From contig JAKZZE010000019.1 in the NCBI GenBank assembly GCA_024220505.1, positions 682,001 through 746,000 of the forward strand: a stretch of 64,000 nt of DNA, read 5' to 3'. The notes under the pieces were generated by a model. The model did not search any database and had not been told where the DNA came from. It saw nothing but the letters and a program-made list of their open reading frames with translations. Positions within the stretch are counted from its first letter, which is position 1; each line of letters begins with the position of its first letter. The position numbers and the translations under genes are program-made. Positions 58,567 to 64,000 of this stretch are shown here, in pieces. The stretch is from Rhizopus arrhizus (lineage: Eukaryota; Mucoromycota; Mucoromycetes; Mucorales; Rhizopodaceae).

Positions 58567-60446
58567 CTAAGGGCGATAAAGGATACGAGGACCTTGTACC
58601 TTGATCCTTTCTAATCTTTGTGGCAGTACATAATCGTACATCAGCTGAATCCATTCACATAAGATGGGCCTTGTATCACGAGGATCAATAATCTCAGGCA
58701 TGTCGAACTTTTCAGCTGTACGAATAGGGGAACGAACTGCTTCAAATTGACTCATGATCTTTTCATACAACTCGTTACGTTTATCACCTGCTGCCTCCAA
58801 TTCTCGTTTATAAGCCGCCTAATTGTTCTAAGCATTAAGAATATTTAATTGTAATAGAAACTTACATAAATGCCACCTTCTAAAGGTAAACTTCCCCAAT
58901 CACCACTGGGCCATGCAATACGCATATTTGGTACACGATTATCAACAAATGCCGCACCAGCAACACCAAACACTTTACGCAATACAACACTAAAATAAGG
59001 CACATCACACTGATATAATGCTGCTGTTAAGGTGGAGCCATGACGAATGGTACTACGAAATACAAAGTGTTACTTTTTTTTAAAAAAAAAATAGAACATC
59101 GGACTTACGCTTCTTTTTCCGCTTTGGTTCCTACAGCAAATCCTGCGTAATCTGCAAAGTTAATGATTGGAATGCCAAATGTATCACACAAATCGATATG
59201 ACGCCTAAACTTTTGACAGCTTGAAGTCGATATTACACTTCCTTTCAGACTACAATCAAAAGTGATGATGCCTACAACAAGGCCATTTAATCTTCCTAAA
59301 CCGCATACGGCACCATCTCCCCATCGAGAGCCAATTTCAAACCAGGAATCTCTATCAAGGATACGATTCAAAATATCTCGTACTTGATACATACGCTGAC
59401 GCCGCTTGGGAATGATTGACAGCAGATCATCATCTCGTCGATCGACAGGATCCTCTGTGGCCACATAAGGCGGTAATTCTCCTGTATAGGTTGGCATATA
59501 ACTTAGAAATCGATGAATTTGTTCAAAACAATCCTGCTCTGAGGAAGCTAAATTATCAAAGGTTCCATTGGCTGTATGAACAATCGCACCGCCCAAGTCT
59601 TCCTTGGAGACGTTTTCAAAGGTGGCATTGGCTACAATAGGTGGTCCGGCAGCAAATAAAGAGCCAATGTCTTTGGAAACAACAGAAAAATGAGTCAAAG
59701 TGGCACGCGCTGCTCCAAGCCCCACAGCAGGTCCTAATGCTGCTGCTACCACCGGAATCTCGGATAAACTGGCAATCATATCGTGCATTCCAAAGAGCGG
59801 AGGTAAATAAGTAGCACCATGATCCAGCATCAATGTAACAGAGCCACCACCACTACTTCCATCAATCAATCGAACCTATCCAATAAAGATGTAAATGAAC
59901 TAAAGGATCCCATCTTCTTTTTGTTACCATCGGGATTTTCAATTTTCGAGCCAATTGTTCAGCATAAAGTGATTTGCCCCACACAGCACCATCTGCATGC
60001 CCTCCACGGATCGCAAAATCATCTGCAGCGACAATCACATCTCGATTGGCCACTTTTCCTTTGCCGGCGATGAAGTTGGCGCCTGTGTAACTCTGCAGTG
60101 ACCCGTCCTTGGTGTATTTTGCATGTCCGGCAATGCTGCCAATCTCTCGGAAACTGCCCTTGTCTAAAAATTGGCTGATTCTTTCTCGAACCCATAATTT
60201 GCCTGATGTCTTTTGTCTCACATAACCTCGATCGTTGGGATCTGCTGTACGATTGACATATTGACGCTTCTTTATTTCCATTAGAGTTTCCTATAAACAG
60301 CACTTGTAAAAAAAAAAAAAAAAAGAGGAGGCTATACAGCATAGATAGAATCGAACCTTCCATTCTGATTTTTCCAGTGCTTCATCCTTTTTAGTATTTA
60401 AATGCTGGCTGATTTGCTCTATTCTGCTTTTTGCTTTATTAGACAT
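58567..60446 (-). CDS. Carboxyltransferase of the acyl-CoA carboxylase beta family, atypical subgroup
   Basis: Five exons (60446-60357, 60290-59928, 59875-59109, 59052-58866, 58818-58567) give 552 residues. The N half (crotonase-like fold) has LWVRERISQFLDKGSFREIG, ADDFAIRGGHADGAVWGKSL and RLIDGSSGGGSVTLM. The C half has RRHIDLCDTFGIPIINFADY, AGFAVGTKAEKEATIRHGST, KVFGVAGAAFVDN and ends near EIIDPRDTRPILCEW, as in MCC/PCC beta. The oxyanion-type segment GSSGGGS and several insertions differ from MCC beta, and no mitochondrial presequence is obvious (start MSNKAKSRIEQISQ). I place it in the Pfam carboxyl_trans family without a confident substrate. First intron donor is GTTCGA, weak. Divergent from the OCIA-like gene. 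Confidence 0.8.
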
Positions 60447-60908
60447 CTGTTGAAGGAAAAAAGAAGAGGAAAAAAGAACATAAAAAAAAAAAACGTGCGA
60501 ATATGTTTTAGTCAGATCCATACAAGTTACACAATAACCTCTTTCTTATTTGAAAGCGTCCTTGAAGTATATATAAAATGTTAGTATCAAGTGCAACCTT
60601 TTACTTTTTGGATTTTTAGAGCGATAAGTTTTGTAACAATGTCTCTGAGAGAATATTCAATACTGTCTCATTTACAGACAAGCAATCTATTCTCTGCCAT
60701 AACGATTAATAAAGTGAACTCAATCAAAGTCAAGGATTTATCATATTTTCTTTTAACAAAGTTCACAATAATGCAGTGTCAGAAAAAAAAAATTCCTCGA
60801 GAAAGGGGAATACTTTCATGCGGTGACTGTATTAGGCGCTAGTAAACAGTTTGACAAGTATCTTTTCTTTTTTTCATTTTTTTTTTTTCCATTCATAATT
60901 CAAACGCA
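60447..60908. promoter_or_regulatory. Divergent promoter region, carboxyltransferase/OCIA-like
   Basis: About 460 bp between two divergent start codons, 60446 (minus) and 60909 (plus). A T-rich run lies directly before the plus-strand ATG (about 60863-60889), the same arrangement as upstream of PDCD5 and the RhoGEF. No TATA box or known site stands out. Confidence 0.4.
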
Positions 60909-61904
60909 ATGGCAACTATCAATAACAATCTTTATATTCGTGTACAGGAAAGAATGAAAGAGAAAGGCTTTACAGAGCAAGAAATTAAAACTATAGACGA
61001 AGCCAGAGGGAAACTTAGGACACACAGTAAGGCAATTATGCGATTTTTTATGCAAAACTAAATGAAATTTTGCATGTAGCAAGCATTGGAGCTTTCGCTG
61101 GCGCAACAGCAACCTTTTTATTAGGTAAAAATAAGAAAGTATGAAGGTCTATAAAACTAAATATATTTATTAGGCAAGAGCAAAAACTTTAAATCCTTTC
61201 GATTGTTACTACTTACAGGAAGTGGTCTCTTTTTTGGTTCTCAAACAGGATACCTTGCAGGCGCTTTGGCAGGTCTCTCGGCCATCAATAATTTACCTAA
61301 TCCTCAGCGTGTTATCAGTTTGATGAGAGAAGTTCAGTAAGAATGATGAATGTGATTGCATACACAAAGGAAATAGCTTACATGATCGTGATATAATATA
61401 GAATGGAAGCTGTGAAAGGAAGGCAGTCAAGTAGCTCATCCGACCTACATCAGAAAGCTCAAAGCCCTCAAGTTGACTTTTCACCCGATATGCCAGACAG
61501 CCAACCAAACGAACATGAAGGTTTGGAAAAGGAGAAGAAGTTTTTTTGTGTTTAACTTTCAATTAGCATGGGGAAATATATATCCAGATGCAGACTATAG
61601 TAGTCAGGAAACTGCCAAGAACAAACAACAGCCAAAAGACATAAAGCCACAACTGCCACAACAAAAGAGTGCCTGGGATAAAATCCGTGAAAAAAACGTA
61701 CCCAATAGTGCTTGGGCAAGGATCCGATTAGAAGCCCAACACAATCCAGTTGATGAAACAAGTATAGCAAAGGCAAGAACAGAACGGGCCAATAGATTTC
61801 GTGAAAACACAGAGTTTGGACAAGAAGAGTTACCTCGTACAAGAGAAGATCAATTTGAACAACGAAGGATAAGAAAAAATCAGTTTGGAGACTTGTTGGA
61901 ATAA
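60909..61904 (+). CDS. OCIA-domain-like membrane protein
   Basis: Five exons (60909-61026, 61080-61124, 61174-61336, 61402-61520, 61567-61904) give 260 residues. The N-terminus is helical and charged (QERMKEKGFTEQEIKTIDEA). Two glycine-rich hydrophobic segments follow, SIGAFAGATATFLLGKSKN and LLLTGSGLFFGSQTGYLAGA, then LAGLSAINNLPNPQRVISLM. This two-helix arrangement and the NLP-x2-QR end resemble fungal OCIA-domain proteins of mitochondrial or endosomal membranes. The C-terminal half is polar with repeated W-x-x-I/R motifs (SAWDKIREKNVP, SAWARIRLEAQHN). OCIAD proteins aid assembly of respiratory complexes in animals; a similar role here is inference. Confidence 0.6.
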
Positions 61905-62094
61905 AAAAAAAAAAAAAAAAGGACCCTTCATATTTTTAAAAATGAGAAAGGGGGTTAAAGAAATTTCTTTTGTTTCAATTAACAAATGAGCCAGATATCT
62001 TTTTTTTTTTAAAATATGTTCTAAGAAAACAATAGACGGTATAAATTATATTGTTGTCATCATCTTTTTTCTCTCCTTTTTCGTATTAATCACT

Positions 62095-64000
<1,906 letters not shown>

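Overview
The window looks like nuclear DNA of an early-diverging filamentous fungus, most probably Mucoromycota/Mucorales. Reasons: AT-rich intergenic DNA with long homopolymers, many GT-AG introns of about 35-80 bp, a BK-type K+ channel, a TRAPPC11 orthologue, ricin-B-like lectin and Sel1-repeat genes, and LINE and IS630/Tc1-type relics of a kind known from Mucorales. The assignment is inferred from content; no taxon marker is present. I spliced the genes by eye, and for most of them the summed exons are an exact multiple of three.

Layout. 0.5-7.6 kb: an HNH-domain protein, TRAPPC11 (16 exons, TRAPPIII tethering subunit), and a divergent PDCD5. 8.5-13.2 kb: a membrane-anchored UDP-glycosyltransferase, a zinc-finger protein with a possible Mso1-type Sec1-binding segment, a candidate 46-residue protein, and an R3H-SUZ RNA-binding protein. 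14.3-16.9 kb: the biotin-carboxylase subunit of 3-methylcrotonyl-CoA carboxylase. 17.7-19.5 kb: an intronless 13-repeat Sel1 protein. 22.8-24.1 kb: a short DH-only RhoGEF.

19.5-37.4 kb is gene-poor and repeat-rich. It holds a dead IS630/Tc1 transposase, a 5'-truncated LINE tail, a near-perfect 0.5-kb inverted repeat flanking an MFS transporter gene that appears to carry a one-base frameshift, further decayed coding relics, and a 104-bp MITE with perfect 27-bp terminal repeats.

37.4-55.2 kb is gene-dense again: a ricin-B-like lectin, a MOCS1-type molybdenum-cofactor gene (MoaA then MoaC), a Slo/BK-type Ca2+-activated K+ channel, a full-length ABCB transporter, a WDR44/Dgr2-like WD40 protein and an RBMS-like two-RRM protein. 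55.6-57.2 kb holds a second, longer LINE copy. 58.6-64 kb holds an unusual carboxyltransferase of the acyl-CoA carboxylase beta family, an OCIA-like membrane protein and a GH47 alpha-mannosidase cut by the window end.

The genes are ordinary dispersed eukaryotic genes, not a cluster. The most interesting point is the MOCS1 locus. MoaA ends in a Gly-Gly tail, but a strong splice donor lies just before that tail. Splicing from it to the MoaC exon gives an in-frame MoaA-MoaC fusion, and the MoaC exon has no upstream ATG of its own. This parallels the alternative splicing known for animal MOCS1. No tRNA, rRNA or CRISPR array was recognised.
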